Shown here in pieces: positions 13,363 through 20,809 of a stretch of DNA of 32,024 nt. The first letter of the stretch is position 1; each line of letters starts with the position of its first letter. This stretch comes from a virus, in IMG/VR virus record IMGVR_UViG_3300022752_000252, positions 1-32,024 of that record, one strand, 5' to 3'. The position numbers were made by a program, and so were the translations under genes. A model generated the notes under the pieces. That model was not told the DNA's origin. It ran no database searches and was given only the letters and a program-made list of their open reading frames with translations.

Positions 13363-14161
13363 TGGTTATATCGGTCGTCATTTGTGTTCAATGATGGCTG
13401 ACCATTATCATGTAACTGGTTTAGATCGAATCTTTAAACCAACCAACATAAAAGATTTTATCACTCAAGATATTCTTGAAAATAAAATTGTTGAAGGACA
13501 TTTTGATGTTGTGGTTCATCTGGCTGCACTCGTCAAAGTAAATGATAGTGTAAACTATCCAATGTCTTATTACAAAACAAATGTATCAGGTACACTCAAT
13601 GTACTTGAGAAAATTACATGTGATCATTTTATCTATGCATCAACTGGTGCTGCGGAAATGCCAACAAGTCCTTATGCACTCTCAAAGAAACATACAGAAC
13701 CGCTTGTTAAATCTTATTGTTCATTAATCAACAGGCAGTCCACAATCTTCCGTTTTTACAATGTTATTGGTGCACCAATTTATCCACCAACAAACATGGA
13801 CGGATTGATGTACAATTTGATTCGAGCCAAAGAAATTGGTGAATTTAATTTGTATGGCACAGACTATCCGACACCAGATGGTTCAGCAATTCGTGATTAT
13901 GTTCACGTGACAGAAATTTGCCAAGGTATTATCAATGCAATTGAAGATCCAAATCCGAATTCAATTTTAGAAAACTTGGCTACTGGTGTAGGTCATTCTG
14001 TCAAAGAAATTATTCAAATTTTCAAAGAAGTCAATGGATGTGACTTTAAGGTAAATGAATTGCCAAGGCGTCAAGGTGACATTCCGGTAAGCGTACTCAA
14101 AGATGTGTCGCCTTATATGCAAAAAAAGGTCAGCATTGAAGACATGTTAAAGGTGTTTTAA
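13328..14161 (+). CDS. NAD-dependent nucleotide-sugar epimerase/dehydratase
   Basis: An extended short-chain dehydrogenase. The nucleotide-binding motif GSSGYIG (residues 9-15) opens the Rossmann fold, VVHLAAL follows near residue 58, and the active-site Tyr-x-x-x-Lys is SPYALSKKHTE (around residues 115-125). The C-terminal part contains RDYVHVTEIC, typical of UDP-glucose 4-epimerase relatives. At about 277 residues it is slightly short for the family. It may alter sugar precursors used on host envelope or phage particle. Start choice among TTG 13322, ATG 13328 and 13334 is uncertain. Confidence 0.85.
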   Translation: MKMKKILVTGSSGYIGRHLCSMMADHYHVTGLDRIFKPTNIKDFITQDILENKIVEGHFDVVVHLAALVKVNDSVNYPMSYYKTNVSGTLNVLEKITCDHFIYASTGAAEMPTSPYALSKKHTEPLVKSYCSLINRQSTIFRFYNVIGAPIYPPTNMDGLMYNLIRAKEIGEFNLYGTDYPTPDGSAIRDYVHVTEICQGIINAIEDPNPNSILENLATGVGHSVKEIIQIFKEVNGCDFKVNELPRRQGDIPVSVLKDVSPYMQKKVSIEDMLKVF

Positions 14162-14163
14162 AA

Positions 14164-14841
14164 ATGAAAGTATACAAATCAAAAGGTCGTAACCATTGGG
14201 TGAGTCCTTACACCATTCTCAAAACTGTGTGTTTTTGGGAAAAGGACGAGGATGTTTTTTACAACCTTGAAGACCTACCCAACCACAAGTACACCAAATG
14301 GGTCAATCGTCTGAACCCCATCTGTGTTGCGCTACAAAAGTTCTTGGATACAGTACATCCCCGAATCAATTATGTGAAGATTGATCATTACGATACATGG
14401 AATATGGATCATACGCTAGCAGACATTATTCTGCCGATGTTGAAACAACTGAAAGTGAATCAACAAGGTGCACCTTGCGTGAAAGATGAAGATGTGCCTG
14501 AGGGTTTAGGTTTGCGTAGCACAGAAGCAGAACCTAAAGAAAATGAATGGGACACAGACTCGAATCATTTTAAACGCTGGGAGTGGGTTCTTGATGAAAT
14601 GATCTTTGCATTTGAATCTGAAGTAGATGATTCATGGGAAGATGCTTTTCGTAGTGGTAAAATTGACTGGAAAACAGAACCGTGTGCATGGGACGAAGTG
14701 GGTAAACCTACGTTGTATAAATCAATTGAAGGTCCTAATCACACCTATAAATGTGACTATGATGGTTTACGAAAAGTCAAAGAACGTATAAAAAACGGAT
14801 TCAGGCTATTTGGAACATACTATCAAGGTCTGTGGGATTAA
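14164..14841 (+). CDS. conserved phage protein of unknown function (225 aa)
   Basis: Begins MKVYKSKGRNHWVSPYTIL. It contains LNPICVALQKFLD, HPRINYVKIDHYDTWNMDHT, IILPMLKQLK and later ENEWDTDSNHFKRWEWVLDEM. This order is characteristic of a highly conserved but uncharacterised family that I recall from many tailed phages. It is acidic, with no membrane segment. It follows the epimerase by 2 bases, so the two are co-expressed. Confidence 0.8.
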   Translation: MKVYKSKGRNHWVSPYTILKTVCFWEKDEDVFYNLEDLPNHKYTKWVNRLNPICVALQKFLDTVHPRINYVKIDHYDTWNMDHTLADIILPMLKQLKVNQQGAPCVKDEDVPEGLGLRSTEAEPKENEWDTDSNHFKRWEWVLDEMIFAFESEVDDSWEDAFRSGKIDWKTEPCAWDEVGKPTLYKSIEGPNHTYKCDYDGLRKVKERIKNGFRLFGTYYQGLWD

Positions 14842-14847
14842 TTTATC

Positions 14848-15108
14848 ATGATGTGTTATTTTCATTATTTTGGTGCCAAAGCAAGGTTGCGAGAAATCAA
14901 AAAAACTGTTAGAATGTTAGCATCTGATGATTTTTCAGAGAATGATGTACCGCCGATGATTTTGGCTCAAAAAGATTTTGATGAAAATGCAGTTGAATAC
15001 TTTCGTGATGAGTGTGTGAGGATGAATTACAAACTGTTAATTTCAATACTGATTGCAGTTGTTGGTATTACATTATTTTATTTTTTTGGAGGTTCATTTA
15101 ATGTCTAA
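14848..15108 (+). CDS. small protein with C-terminal membrane segment (86 aa)
   Basis: A charged helical N-terminal domain is followed by one hydrophobic segment (about residues 62-80) near the end, a tail-anchored topology. ATG 14848 and 14851 are both possible. It overlaps the next gene by 8 bases. Function unknown. Confidence 0.55.
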   Translation: MMCYFHYFGAKARLREIKKTVRMLASDDFSENDVPPMILAQKDFDENAVEYFRDECVRMNYKLLISILIAVVGITLFYFFGGSFNV

Positions 15109-15346
15109 TATTTTTTCATGGTTAAAGAAGAATATTTTAGAAATACTCATCTTTTGTGTTTTTATTTTTATTGCTTATGAAGTGTATCTTGGAAACTTTC
15201 ATAAAAGTCCTGTCGAGCGCAGAGATTTTAAAGATGGAATCCAGAACCACCTCGTTTGGTCAATTAAGAATGAATGTTACTTTGTTCATCCACAAGTAGA
15301 TGACACGGTATATTTGGTTCGTGTTCAAGATTGTGATCGTAAATAA
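15101..15346 (+). CDS. single-pass membrane protein (81 aa)
   Basis: ATG 15101 follows GGAGG (15088-15092), which decides the start although the frame opens earlier. One hydrophobic segment at about residues 11-27 (ILIFCVFIFIAYEV) is followed by a soluble domain with two Cys. Likely inserted in the inner membrane with the soluble part in the periplasm. Role unknown. Confidence 0.6.
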   Translation: MSNIFSWLKKNILEILIFCVFIFIAYEVYLGNFHKSPVERRDFKDGIQNHLVWSIKNECYFVHPQVDDTVYLVRVQDCDRK

Positions 15347-15358
15347 AAGGAGTAAATT

Positions 15359-15646
15359 ATGTTATTTGTTGAAGTGAATTCTATTGAAAAAGGTTGTCCA
15401 GTTATTGTGAACTTGGAACACGTAACTGAAATTGCACCGTTGGCTACTGGTGGTTGTGTCTTGTTTACACAAGATGCTGCTGGTGTTAACGCTAGAACAT
15501 CAATTCGTGTAACTGATAATTTTGATATGTTCAAACAATTTGCAATGCAAACTGTATCGTCTGATGATATTGCAAAACGTTTTCCAAAAGCAAAAGCTGC
15601 CAGTCAAAGCAACCAAGATTCTGAATTGAAAATTCCCAAACTCTAA
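15359..15646 (+). CDS. FlbD-like small protein (95 aa)
   Basis: SD AAAGGAG (15346-15352) precedes ATG 15359. The opening pattern MLFVEVNSIEKGCPVIVNLEHVTEI has the beta-hairpin look of FlbD-like small proteins: Val-x-x-Ile, Asn-x-x-x-Ile-x-x-Ile. A Lys/Ala-rich tail follows. The name is structural guesswork. A fragment at 20175-20276 begins in a similar way. Confidence 0.55.
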   Translation: MLFVEVNSIEKGCPVIVNLEHVTEIAPLATGGCVLFTQDAAGVNARTSIRVTDNFDMFKQFAMQTVSSDDIAKRFPKAKAASQSNQDSELKIPKL

Positions 15647-15655
15647 GGTGTAAAA

Positions 15656-15952
15656 ATGAAGTTTACTTTTATTTGTGAAGATGATCCAATGCCATTTTCT
15701 GAAGGTGTCGTCACTAAACGCACAGTAGAATTTAATGGTATAACCATAAATAGTGTCCTTGAAGAATTTGAAATGTTCATGAGAGGATGTGGTTTTTATG
15801 TTAACGGACATATCGACATTGTGAATGACGAATTTTATGAATCTGATGATTTAATTGAAGATTCAGGTGATTCTTTTCAAGAAATGTATAAAAAAGCTAC
15901 GTCCAGTGAAATAGACTTTGAGGATTACAAGATAGATTTGAACAATAAATAA
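15656..15952 (+). CDS. conserved acidic phage protein (98 aa)
   Basis: It contains FEMFMRGCGFYVNGHIDIV, a motif I recall from small uncharacterised proteins of T4-like aquatic phages. The C-terminal third is highly acidic. Function unknown. It ends in AATAAATAA, which also matches the late-promoter motif NATAAATA. Confidence 0.65.
   Translation: MKFTFICEDDPMPFSEGVVTKRTVEFNGITINSVLEEFEMFMRGCGFYVNGHIDIVNDEFYESDDLIEDSGDSFQEMYKKATSSEIDFEDYKIDLNNK
15944..15951 (+). promoter_or_regulatory. candidate late promoter (NATAAATA)
   Basis: AATAAATA lies 35 bases before ATG 15987. It fits the degenerate T4-like late motif but coincides with a stop codon context (AAC AAT AAA TAA), so chance is possible. 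Confidence 0.35.
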
Positions 15953-15953
15953 T

Positions 15954-15976
15954 AAGGTAACTTAATTTTTTACCTT
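15954..15976 (+). promoter_or_regulatory. hairpin just before the ATP-grasp gene
   Basis: AAGGTAA (15954-15960) and TTACCTT (15970-15976) form a 7-bp stem with a 9-base loop. The SD AGGA (15977-15980) follows directly. It could stabilise the transcript 5' end or tune initiation; no terminator T-run follows. Confidence 0.45.
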
Positions 15977-15986
15977 AGGATTTTAA

Positions 15987-17306
15987 ATGTTTATTTTAGT
16001 TATCGACCCAGATTTTTTATCTTTAGACTGGTGTTTAAGGTGCACCGCATATGGCCATACAGTTAAGGTATATTCAAAAGGATCTAGGTCGTCACACATA
16101 GGATCAGGATTGGTCGACAAGGTCAGTAACTGGAAACCTTACATGAAGGTTGCTGACCTTATAATGGTTGCGGACAATCTGGAATTCATGGATGAAATTG
16201 ATGAATATATCAAAAAAGGATATCCAATTTTTGGTCCAGGAAAACGTGCCGCAAAATTAGAAATTGACCGTATGTATGGTCAAAAACTTATTTCTGACAT
16301 TAGTGATGCAGCAATACCTTCAGTTGAATTTAAAAATTATGATGATGCCATTCGATACGTCAAAGAAAATCCAGGTCGTTATTGCAGCAAACCATCAACA
16401 GAAGAAGCTGATAAAACATTAACTTTTGTTTCGAAAGACGAAGCTGACTTGATAGGATTCTTAACAAAAAGAAAAGAACAAGGTAAGAAAGCTGACAAAT
16501 TCATTTTACAAGAATTTAAAAAAGGCACAGAATTTGCTGTCACTGGAATATTTGGACCAGGAGGTTGGTCCAAAATATGGTTTGAAGGGTTTGAGCACAA
16601 AAAACTTATGGACGGAGAATTAGGTCCAGCAACAGGCGAAACTGGAACTGTTGTTTACGCAACAGAAGAATCAAAATTAGCTGACATATTACTCAAACCA
16701 TTAGAAAAAGTATTACACGAAATTCAATACTGTGGTTTTTTAGATGTTAACTGTATGGTCGATGAAAAAAATGGTACTCCCTATTTTCTCGAATTCACGG
16801 CTCGTGCGGGTTACCCAATGTGGAGCATCATCACTTCATTGATAACAAATGAAGATCCGGCGCAATGGTTTTTAGATGTAGTTCAAGGTAAAGACACACT
16901 TGAAGCTCAAGTTGGCAAAGTATCCACAGGTGTTGTAATTTTCAACTCTGACTTTCCCTGGAATAAAAAAGAAGAAGAATCATATTTGGATTTTCCAATT
17001 TTCATAGATGATATTAATGTGAGTGACTTACACCCAGCCGAAGTTAAATTGACCAAAACAATGAAGATGGTTAACGGAGAATTAGATGAAAATTGTTTTG
17101 AGTGGGGTACAGCAGGATCATTCTTAGTTGTTTGTACAGGCGTAGGTGATACAGTAAAAGAATCAAAAGAAAAAGCTTATAAAATCGTAAAGAAAGTTAA
17201 AGTTGGTAACGATTCGGGTTATAGATTGGATATTGGAGATAAGTGTGAAAAATTCTTGAAAGAATTACACAAATTCGGATATGCTAAGAAGTTAAAATTC
17301 GAATAA
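15987..17306 (+). CDS. ATP-grasp ligase, PurD-like
   Basis: The 439-aa length matches phosphoribosylamine-glycine ligase (PurD). The middle follows the PurD plan: FGPGKRAAKLEIDR (about residues 84-97) before the ATP-grasp domain, KFILQEFKKGTEFAVTG (about 170-185), and metal/ATP residues in YFLEFTARAGYP (about 268-279). The N-terminus lacks the usual GxGGREHA motif and begins FILVIDPDFLSLDW, so substrate choice may differ. If it is PurD it would boost purine synthesis during infection. AGGA at 15977 sets the start. Confidence 0.75.
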   Translation: MFILVIDPDFLSLDWCLRCTAYGHTVKVYSKGSRSSHIGSGLVDKVSNWKPYMKVADLIMVADNLEFMDEIDEYIKKGYPIFGPGKRAAKLEIDRMYGQKLISDISDAAIPSVEFKNYDDAIRYVKENPGRYCSKPSTEEADKTLTFVSKDEADLIGFLTKRKEQGKKADKFILQEFKKGTEFAVTGIFGPGGWSKIWFEGFEHKKLMDGELGPATGETGTVVYATEESKLADILLKPLEKVLHEIQYCGFLDVNCMVDEKNGTPYFLEFTARAGYPMWSIITSLITNEDPAQWFLDVVQGKDTLEAQVGKVSTGVVIFNSDFPWNKKEEESYLDFPIFIDDINVSDLHPAEVKLTKTMKMVNGELDENCFEWGTAGSFLVVCTGVGDTVKESKEKAYKIVKKVKVGNDSGYRLDIGDKCEKFLKELHKFGYAKKLKFE

Positions 17307-17382
17307 GATATCATATATGATCTATATGATCGACTAAACACACATAAAAATTAAATAATAATAATTAAAAATTAGGAATTTT
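17307..17382 (+). other. short AT-rich spacer before the homing endonuclease
   Basis: It contains the perfect palindrome ATCATATATGAT and a second overlapping copy of TATATGATC, then an A/T-rich stretch. It may mark the left edge of the inserted endonuclease gene. Confidence 0.35.
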
Positions 17383-18288
17383 ATGTTTACCTGCCCATTA
17401 TGTCAAAAATCCTACAAAAAAACAAGAAACCTCAATACACATATACGAAAAAACCATAACTTGGATGGAAAAAATGTTATATTTGAATCTTATCCTGAGT
17501 TATTTAAAAATTGTAAACATTGTAACGTAAAAATAAAATCTTATATAACAGATTCTCAGTCCAAATCATATTGCAATACTAGGTGTTTCAATGATTCTAA
17601 AATAGGCGTAAAACAATCTGAAGAAACAATCAGGAAAAGGATAAAAAATACAGATCAATCGAAAAAAGAAATGACCAGAAATAAAACGATGATGGAAAAA
17701 TACGGATCTTTGATGTACACTCCAGATCCCGAGAATACAAGAAAAAAATTATCGAAAGCGGGTAAAGGTAGAAAACACACAAAAGAACATCATGAAAAAG
17801 TTACACAGTCTAAAATTAAAAACGGCACACTTAAACACACACAAGAAACTAAAAACAAAATTAGTACAATCCTTCAAAAAAAATTTTCATCTCCCGATTT
17901 TGATAAATCGAAATTTCTTGTACGTAATATAAACAACTATAAACAAGGGTACTATAAAGGATTTTATTGTAGGTCCTCATACGAAAAAAAGTTTGTTGAT
18001 TTTTGTGAACAATTTAACATAAAACTAGAATCTGCTGAAAATAATGAGTTTGCGGTAAGATACCAGTCGGAAAATTTAAAATATAAAACATATTTTCCAG
18101 ATTTTTATCTACCGGACTTCGATTTGGTGATTGAAGTTAAACCAGATTCGATGTATAATTACGGAGACAATCAAATCAAATTCTTTGAAGCAAAGAAAAA
18201 ATATAGATTTGAAGTTATTACTGAAGAAAATCATTTGTTAGAAACTGAAAAATGGAATTTATTGTATGAACATATTTGCATTGTCTGA
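17383..18288 (+). CDS. homing endonuclease with Zn finger, NUMOD3 repeats and TnsA/gp4-like nuclease domain
   Basis: Domains in order: a C2H2 finger (residues 4-25, C-x2-C and H-x4-H), a second Cys cluster (about 47-69), NUMOD3-like DNA-binding repeats (SEETIRKRI, GRKHTKEHHEKVTQSK, LKHTQETKNKIS; about 88-165), and a C-terminal PD-(D/E)XK nuclease (about 195-300). The nuclease shows RSSYE, YFPDFYLPDFDLVIEVKP and a late ITEE. Free-standing homing endonucleases cut intronless alleles and spread by repair. The coding sequence is strongly A-rich compared with its neighbours, which fits recent entry. Confidence 0.8.
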   Translation: MFTCPLCQKSYKKTRNLNTHIRKNHNLDGKNVIFESYPELFKNCKHCNVKIKSYITDSQSKSYCNTRCFNDSKIGVKQSEETIRKRIKNTDQSKKEMTRNKTMMEKYGSLMYTPDPENTRKKLSKAGKGRKHTKEHHEKVTQSKIKNGTLKHTQETKNKISTILQKKFSSPDFDKSKFLVRNINNYKQGYYKGFYCRSSYEKKFVDFCEQFNIKLESAENNEFAVRYQSENLKYKTYFPDFYLPDFDLVIEVKPDSMYNYGDNQIKFFEAKKKYRFEVITEENHLLETEKWNLLYEHICIV

Positions 18289-18823
18289 AAATGTTAAAGA
18301 AATTGCAATGTGGCAAATGGACAAACATTGCGTAAAAATGCCACTCGAAAGTGCGATGATGTTGTCATCTGCACACCGTTATCTAGACGGCAAAGAAATA
18401 ATCATTAAATCCAAAACAGGTCGTAATGTAAAAAAATATGTTTTACCAGACGAACGTGAAAGTATATTGTATGGAGTGTCACACATTCATCACCCCTCAA
18501 CCGTTTGGACCAGGACAAATTCTGAAAATTATAAATGGCATTTTAATTTATTTTTGGCTATGTTGGAAGAATATCAATATCGATATGGCAAAATTCACGC
18601 TTGCACCAAATTAATTGATCACCTCAAAGAATGTCCTAAAAATATATCTAATGGTAAATTTTTTATGCCGACTCCGGCAATGCCTGATGAGTGTAAAGTT
18701 CCTGGTGATAGTATAAATAGTTATAGAAACTACTACAACATGAACAAAAAACATTTGGCAAATTGGTCTGGCAAAATTAATTCGCGGCACTCACCACACT
18801 GGTTCACTACGGAGACTATTTAA
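18266..18823 (+). CDS. conserved phage protein (185 aa)
   Basis: It starts inside the end of the endonuclease gene. MNIFALSENVKEIA, then DKHCVKMPLESAMMLSSAH, HHPSTVWTRTNSENYKWHF and EYQYRYGKIHACTKL form the order I recall for a widespread phage family sometimes labelled pyrimidine-dimer glycosylase-like. The label is weak. His, Cys and Trp are well placed for an enzyme active site but none can be assigned. The stop overlaps the next ATG by one base. Confidence 0.7.
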   Translation: MNIFALSENVKEIAMWQMDKHCVKMPLESAMMLSSAHRYLDGKEIIIKSKTGRNVKKYVLPDERESILYGVSHIHHPSTVWTRTNSENYKWHFNLFLAMLEEYQYRYGKIHACTKLIDHLKECPKNISNGKFFMPTPAMPDECKVPGDSINSYRNYYNMNKKHLANWSGKINSRHSPHWFTTETI

Positions 18824-19104
18824 TGCCCACATATCAATTTAAAAATGTTGTCACAAAACAAATTGAAGAACACCGTATGTCATTTACGGAACTAGACAAC
18901 TTCAAATTAAATAATCCACAACTCGAAAGATATTTTTCGGTTGAATCTTTACCCGGTTTTGGTGACTCAATGCGTATGTCAACACCAGGAATTGGTCAAC
19001 CTGATAGTACTTTTGAGAAGTATGTAATTGGTAGAATAAAAGAAACTGTACCAGGAAATACTTTACATAAATCACACAAAACACGTACACCAAGAGAATT
19101 CTAA
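18823..19104 (+). CDS. conserved small phage protein (93 aa)
   Basis: The N-terminus MPTYQFKNVVTKQIEEHRMS resembles FmdB-like proteins but lacks the zinc-binding Cys pairs. The middle holds LNNPQLERYFS and the end TPREF, a pattern shared with uncharacterised T4-like phage proteins. It overlaps the preceding gene by one base. Function unknown. Confidence 0.65.
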   Translation: MPTYQFKNVVTKQIEEHRMSFTELDNFKLNNPQLERYFSVESLPGFGDSMRMSTPGIGQPDSTFEKYVIGRIKETVPGNTLHKSHKTRTPREF

Positions 19105-19108
19105 AATT

Positions 19109-19285
19109 ATGACAACTGTGCGACAAATTCCAGTTTTATTTTTACCAAAGAGAGGTGCGAATGATCAGAAAGCCTCCATAAACGACAATACTTCCGAGAA
19201 GAATAACAACAACGGAAAAGGAAGTATTCATGTCAAAGAAAAGAATGATGACAAAAGCACAGCGTATCTATTACGAGCAAGCTAA
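19109..19285 (+). CDS. possible small protein (58 aa)
   Basis: An open frame from ATG 19109 with a poor ribosome-binding site overlaps the better-supported ORF at 19230 by 56 bases. It is Asn/Lys-rich and disordered-looking. It may be spurious. Confidence 0.25.
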   Translation: MTTVRQIPVLFLPKRGANDQKASINDNTSEKNNNNGKGSIHVKEKNDDKSTAYLLRAS

Positions 19286-19382
19286 AAAAGAAAGATTAGA
19301 AAAAGAATTAATTGAATATGCAAAGTATTTGAGAGACTTGGAAAAGTATAAAGACAATTGTTACAGAGGTAAAGATTACTAA
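19230..19382 (+). CDS. highly charged small protein (50 aa)
   Basis: ATG 19230 has SD AAGGAAG (19217-19223). The product is Lys/Glu/Tyr-rich, predicted as one long helix. Function unknown. It is followed by about 100 bases without a gene, including an AT-only weak stem and the doubled ATTGTAAT. Confidence 0.5.
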   Translation: MSKKRMMTKAQRIYYEQAKKERLEKELIEYAKYLRDLEKYKDNCYRGKDY

Positions 19383-19480
19383 ATAGAATTGGAAACTAAA
19401 AGTTTTTTTATCAGTGAATTTATTGTAATTTCATTGTAATAGACACAAAAATCCCTTTATTTTTAAAACAAGGAATAGAA

Positions 19481-19645
19481 ATGGCACAAATCACGTTAAA
19501 TCCAATTGGTGTTGAAATGTATCAAAACGTACAAACCAATTACACAACAACAGCAAATTACAATATTATGTCACCTGGTCCTGTCACAATTGACACCGGT
19601 TATACAGTTACAATATCTACAGGTTCTACCTGGACTATTGTTTAA
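19481..19645 (+). CDS. small beta-rich virion-type protein (54 aa)
   Basis: SD AAGGAA precedes ATG 19481. The C-terminal half (VTIDTGYTVTIST, STWTIV) is a beta pattern I recall from tips of phage appendages and short fibre-associated proteins in aquatic phages. It is first in the tail-fibre region, so a structural role is likely. Confidence 0.5.
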   Translation: MAQITLNPIGVEMYQNVQTNYTTTANYNIMSPGPVTIDTGYTVTISTGSTWTIV

Positions 19646-19680
19646 ATTCTTAAAAAAATAATAATAAATTGGAGTAAAAA

Positions 19681-20079
19681 ATGGCAGGCACATTAATTAT
19701 CGATACACTAAAATCCGGTACTTCAACACCATCAGTTTTTCAGAATAGCAGCGGTACCGAGATCGGGCAACTTTGTCGGGCTTGGGTGAATTTTAATGGA
19801 ACAAACGGTTCCATTTATGCATCTTTTAATGTATCAAGTGTTACAAGAGTTACAACTGGTCAATACACTGTAAACATTACTAATGCATTAGCCAATGCAA
19901 ATTATGCAACGGTTGCTACAAATTCCGCCAATGTTAACGCAAACGTATTTACATATACAAACACGCAAAGCAGACCATCTTCAACACAAAACACAACTAC
20001 TGCGATATATGTTCTAACAAAAGGCACAAACGATTCAAATTACGATGCAAATTTTACAAGCGTTGCTGCGTATGCTTAA
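19681..20079 (+). CDS. tail-fibre-type module protein (132 aa)
   Basis: A GGAG site precedes ATG 19681. It contains AWVNFNGTNGSIYASFNVSSVTR and TGQYTVNITNALANANY (shortened here), a module known from phage tail-fibre ends. The gene at 20261 has the same module, so the two are paralogues. The protein is Ser/Thr/Asn-rich with no charged core, as usual for receptor-facing domains. Confidence 0.65.
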   Translation: MAGTLIIDTLKSGTSTPSVFQNSSGTEIGQLCRAWVNFNGTNGSIYASFNVSSVTRVTTGQYTVNITNALANANYATVATNSANVNANVFTYTNTQSRPSSTQNTTTAIYVLTKGTNDSNYDANFTSVAAYA

Positions 20080-20089
20080 AGGATAAATC

Positions 20090-20140
20090 ATGTCACAAGT
20101 AATCATTTTCACCGGTGAAAATAACATTGGTTCAGTTTAA
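20090..20140 (+). pseudogene. remnant of a tail-fibre chaperone-like gene
   Basis: ATG 20090 opens MSQVIIFTGENNIGSV, then stops. The first residues match the start of the chaperone-like genes at 20664 and 20810 ([MS]-x-Q-x-I-I). The rest belongs to the 46-bp repeat, so this is a truncated copy. Confidence 0.5.
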
Positions 20141-20159
20141 GTTTTTTATCTTCCGCTAA
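20114..20159 (+). repeat. 46-bp direct repeat, copy 1
   Basis: Copy 1 matches 20724-20769 with one mismatch (41 bases identical, then G/A, then CTAA). It includes the end of a broken chaperone ORF and TCTTCCGCTAA, which resembles the 3' end of the 20261 gene (GTCTTCCGCTAA). Confidence 0.85.
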
Positions 20160-20174
20160 TCACAACTAATTTTC

Positions 20175-20276
20175 ATGACTCGAATCATCAACATTAACGA
20201 AATCAACAAAGGATGTTCAGTAACATCTTTATGTGGCATTCAATACACAAGGAGTAAATCATGCCAGGACAATTAA
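20175..20276 (+). pseudogene. gene fragment resembling the 15359 gene start
   Basis: A 33-codon ORF gives RIININEINKGCSVTS, similar in pattern to VNSIEKGCPVIV at the start of the gene at 15359. It runs into the next gene's start, so it is probably a leftover 5' fragment. Confidence 0.3.
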
Positions 20277-20638
20277 CAGTATCAACTATTTCTGATGGTA
20301 CGAATAGTACATCAGCAACTAACGCTATTCAAGGCTCTGCAAAGGCTTGGGTTAACTTCAACGGCGCGGACGGAAGTAGACGTGCCAGTCATAACGTGAG
20401 CAGCGTCACTCGGAACGGGACTGGCGATTACACGGTGAATTTTACGAATGCTATGCCGGATGCAAATTACAGCGTTGCAGGTATTGGGATGACTGACTCA
20501 GTGTCCTACACTGCGATTTGTCAGATTAAAGGTAGTTCTGCGTTAGCGACTGACTCAGTTCGCCTTGATTATTACGAGTACAACAATGCAGGGGTTAAAC
20601 GTGATCCTGGGTATTGTCTTATCGCCGTCTTCCGCTAA
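20261..20638 (+). CDS. tail-fibre-type module protein (125 aa)
   Basis: SD AAGGAG precedes ATG 20261. It shares AWVNFNG, NVSSVTR, TG-x-YTVN-x-TNA and ANY with the 19681 gene. From about 20360 on it is visibly richer in G and C than its neighbours, suggesting recent acquisition. It ends YCLIAVFR. Likely a tail-fibre end or adhesin module. Confidence 0.65.
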   Translation: MPGQLTVSTISDGTNSTSATNAIQGSAKAWVNFNGADGSRRASHNVSSVTRNGTGDYTVNFTNAMPDANYSVAGIGMTDSVSYTAICQIKGSSALATDSVRLDYYEYNNAGVKRDPGYCLIAVFR

Positions 20639-20663
20639 CCCAAAATAACCCAAGGAAATACTT

Positions 20664-20750
20664 ATGACCCAAGCCATCATTTTCACCAACACCAACGGCG
20701 GCGTGTCCGTCTGTGTTTTTGGTGGTGAAAATAACATTGGTTCAGTTTAA
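20664..20750 (+). pseudogene. truncated tail-fibre chaperone-like ORF (28 aa)
   Basis: MTQAIIFTNTNGGVSVC aligns with the start of the intact gene at 20810 (MSKQIIVWTNELGGVSVC), then enters the 46-bp repeat and stops. The G+C-rich codons of the first part match the 20261 gene rather than the 20810 gene. Confidence 0.55.
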
Positions 20751-20769
20751 GTTTTTTATCTTCCACTAA
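20724..20769 (+). repeat. 46-bp direct repeat, copy 2
   Basis: Second copy of the repeat at 20114-20159, with one mismatch at 20765. It again joins a chaperone fragment to a fibre-gene end. Confidence 0.85.
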
Positions 20770-20773
20770 CCCT

Positions 20774-20781
20774 AATAAATA
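20774..20781 (+). promoter_or_regulatory. candidate late promoter (NATAAATA)
   Basis: AATAAATA lies 28 bases before ATG 20810 in an intergenic A/T-rich stretch and fits the late-promoter motif of T4-like phages. Confidence 0.45.
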
Positions 20782-20809
20782 TATTTTTTTCAACTAGGAG
20801 AATTTTAAA

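Noticed and set aside
19391-19410. AAACT/AGTTT stem with T-run
   Set aside because: Only five A/T-dominated pairs; too weak to call a terminator.
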